Below are positions 61,796 through 64,000 of a stretch of DNA of 64,000 bases, piece by piece. The position numbers and the translations under genes were made by a program. Below the pieces are notes generated by a model. That model made no database searches. It saw nothing but the letters and a program-made list of their open reading frames with translations, and was not told the origin of the DNA. Every line of letters begins with the position of its first letter. The first letter of the stretch is position 1. Origin of the DNA: Paramecium tetraurelia (taxonomy: Eukaryota; Ciliophora; Oligohymenophorea; Peniculida; Parameciidae); NCBI RefSeq assembly GCF_000165425.1, contig NW_001799030.1, positions 1 through 64,000 of the forward strand, read 5' to 3'.

Positions 61796-62682
61796 TATCA
61801 TGGTCATTTTGTCTTAAGGTTACTTTACCTTATCGTTAAATTTAAGTTGAGTAACTTAATTTCTCTAGGATTATCTAAAAGAACTTATGCAAAAGATTTC
61901 AATTGAAACAGAGTAATTTAATTTAAAGCTAATTTACCTATTATTGGATTATCGCTCAAGTTATTGTTATAATATATTCAATTTATATTTGCTACATATT
62001 ATGTATCTCTTTTATATATGATAATATTGAAAACTATTATTTCAAAATTAATTACTATCGATAATAAATTGTAAAAGCATTAAGACTAACTATTTTTTAT
62101 AGTATATTTTGATTTAGGAACTATTTTTATTTTAAATTGTGATTTAAATGATCTGTAATGATATAAAAATATCAACTCACATCTTCACGATCTAAATTTA
62201 CTTCCTTCCTAATTAATGTTCTTTAAGCTACAAATAATCAAGTGATAAACATTTTTTCGTTAAGAAACTAAGAAAATCAAATAGACTATGTTTCCAAAGT
62301 ACAATAAATTCTTATTTGAGAATTGTATATAAAGCTCTGTAAATTTGATTTGTCCATCTAATGTAAAAAAACAATCTAACAAGTTAATTTATTTTTGAGA
62401 TTGGTGCTATTCATTTAAATTGAATTGGAAAGCATCAATAAATTCTTTTACAAAAGGAATTATTCCTTTCCATTAAAGAGAATTTTTGGATACCTTCAAC
62501 CTATTCTTCTTTTATACTTATGTAAAGTTAAAAACATGATCTCATTAAAAACTTTCAATTCCACATAATAATATATAGAAAGCATAATGAGCTACTAACC
62601 CTTAAGTAGGTAAAGAAAGGGAAAAATATGCTGGATTGTGCAAAATAATTAATAGAATAATAAATCAGCTATTTTTAAATAA
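61796..62682 (-). pseudogene. Gene-free region with possible EF-hand remnant
   Basis: About 890 bp. On the minus strand at roughly 62150-62470 an open stretch contains LDGQIKFTEL after a hydrophobic helix, similar to the second half of an EF-hand calcium loop, but the first Ca-binding positions are incomplete and TGA codons surround it. Only a weak hint of a decayed calmodulin-like gene. The remainder shows nothing. Confidence 0.25.
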
Positions 62683-63592
62683 TCAAATAGCAATTACTAC
62701 AGTCTGTTTGCAAATAGGGCAGTTATTATGCTACAATAACCAACTTTTGATGCATTTAGAGTGGTAATAATGATTGCATCCCAGTTTTCGATATTTCTCA
62801 CCTATTTCCATGTTGCATTGACAAACTGGGCAGACTCCTTAGATATTGTCACTTTGTTGAATAACTCTTTTACGAATTCTTCTGATATCTTCCCTTGCTA
62901 TGCCATTTGACACATTTCTGATAATATTAAATTTAAGAATACCCGATCTAATCTTCCAACTATAGCAATTATTCATAACTCATGTTGTCTACATCAATGG
63001 CTTGAGTTTAATATTGACGTAGTCTTTATTATTGTTATAAAAGTGGCAGCACTTGGGCTGTCATTCTTAGTTAAAGAAGAAGTGCCCTCATTTCCAATAA
63101 TTATTGAAATGGATCATGTTAATGTTATTGGTGCTATGATTATATTTCCTAACATTTTTTTTTGTAATCTTTTTTCTTGCCTTTCAATTTAATAATTAGG
63201 TCCTTTTGGTGTTTTATTTCCTTATCCTTAACATCAATTTTCGAAATAAAATAATCAATTTCTTCTTCTCTTTTCTTCAGTTCTCTTTCTAGTTATTTAT
63301 TAAGCTATGAGAAGAATAAGAATTATAATACTTCACTCATATTTGAAATTTTTTTATCATATTCATAACACTTATCCTTCAATTGCTATCTTAGTTGTTC
63401 ATTTTCATTCAAAAGTTTTTTTTATTCATCTTTACTAAATATAGTTCAATTTATATCAATACGTAAGTAGATTTGAAGTATTTTCTAATTAAGCTTGTTA
63501 GACTGGGGACTATTGGGGAATCTTACTCACAGGTTTTTGTGGAACTGTAATGAAATATATATTTTACTTGTTTCAATCTTTTGTTTTTACAT
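62683..63592 (-). CDS. RING-H2 E3 ubiquitin ligase with coiled coil
   Basis: Introns at 63545-63567 (23), 63435-63462 (28), 63305-63331 (27) and 62918-62942 (25 nt) give 268 aa. The N-terminus is polar, then a long coiled coil (~residues 30-115), a Gln-rich stretch, the block MSYEQLLQLEDQIGNVS, which is conserved just before the RING in BIG BROTHER/RNF-type ligases, and a C-terminal RING-H2: CPVC, CNHYYHSKC, CPIC (C3H2C3). The 27-nt intron has no stop and no phase effect; keeping it would add nine residues inside the coiled coil (277 aa). By family an E3 ubiquitin ligase. Confidence 0.87.
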
Positions 63593-64000
63593 TACTGTAG
63601 ACCTACGAATAGTAAACTTCTTGGTTTATTACATTGATATATTAATTAATATTTTATTTATAATAATTTTTACATGCAATATATCGATTTATATTCATAT
63701 TTTAGATTACAAACGTTCACAAATAGAATGCAGATGCAAGGCGGAGAAACAAAATGAGAAAACTTTTAGAACATAAGCACAAATTCAAAGTTATTTATTG
63801 TGTGGAACATCACAACGAAGATGTGATAAGATAATATGTGCAATCGCATTGATTTCAAATCCTAAATTTATTTTCCAAATGAGACAAACCTTTGGTTTAT
63901 TTCATTAAAGGGATTGAATAATATCAGGTTCAATGAGATTTGAAGACTTAGAATAATAATTATTAGATTGACTGAAACCTAAAGAAAACGTTTAAAACCA
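63593..64000. other. Right edge, no supported gene
   Basis: About 400 bp upstream of the RING gene. Plus-strand reading frames from about 63700 to 63900 are open in part and could be the first exon of a gene beyond the window, but no start or family can be fixed. Confidence 0.3.

Noticed and set aside
63495-63776. Hydrophobic 93-aa plus-strand ORF
   Set aside because: Its first part is antisense to the RING gene's exons; no support otherwise.
1-64000. Reading the window with the standard genetic code, as bacterial or other DNA
   Set aside because: Conserved proteins (METTL14, PP4, CFAP410, CNOT11, kinases) are continuous only if TAA and TAG encode Gln and TGA stops.

Overview
This is macronuclear-type genomic DNA from a ciliate, most probably Paramecium or a close relative. 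The sequence is strongly AT-rich. Long reading frames appear only when TAA and TAG are read as glutamine and TGA is the only stop. Genes are packed tightly on both strands and are interrupted by tiny introns, which I placed at 18-37 nt and mostly 20-31 nt, with GT..AG ends. Under the standard code every gene shatters into short ORFs, so all models here use the ciliate code. Intron positions come from restoring the frame and, where possible, family homology. For every finished model the summed exon length is a multiple of three unless a frameshift is stated.

Layout. 0-9.9 kb: a large P-loop GTPase (6-2599, minus), then about 7.3 kb without an intact gene, including a decayed GTPase-like gene. 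9.9-25.5 kb: a small acylation/PP1-docking candidate, a helical-repeat protein, a METTL14-type RNA methyltransferase, a Cys-rich surface protein, a divergent cytochrome-b5-reductase-like enzyme, two tandem protein kinases (one CaMKK-like), a WD40 protein and a NIFK/Nop15-type nucleolar RRM protein. 25.5-41.5 kb: a second helical protein, a coiled-coil protein, an STPG/SHIPPO-like protein, an SF2 helicase with a DEPT box, CNOT11 (apparent frameshift), an armadillo-like protein, a BPI/LBP-family secreted protein and CFAP410 with polyglutamine. 41.5-56.4 kb: a 1251-aa kinase, two MORN-repeat proteins, an MFS transporter, a double cyclic-nucleotide-binding-domain protein and two tandem PP4-like phosphatases. 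48.9 kb and 56.7-61.8 kb: four members of a secreted, probably GPI-anchored protein family. Two of them sit in a nearly perfect 1.34-kb inverted repeat around a 0.94-kb spacer. 62.7-63.6 kb: a RING-H2 ubiquitin ligase.

Functional themes, by inference: cilium and cortex (CFAP410, STPG-like, MORN, coiled-coil), kinase/phosphatase/cyclic-nucleotide signalling, RNA processing (METTL14, CNOT11, RRM, helicase) and a variable surface-protein family under duplication, inversion and decay. Several divergent gene pairs are separated by only 14-55 bp between start codons. No rRNA, tRNA, CRISPR array, insertion sequence or telomeric repeat was recognised.
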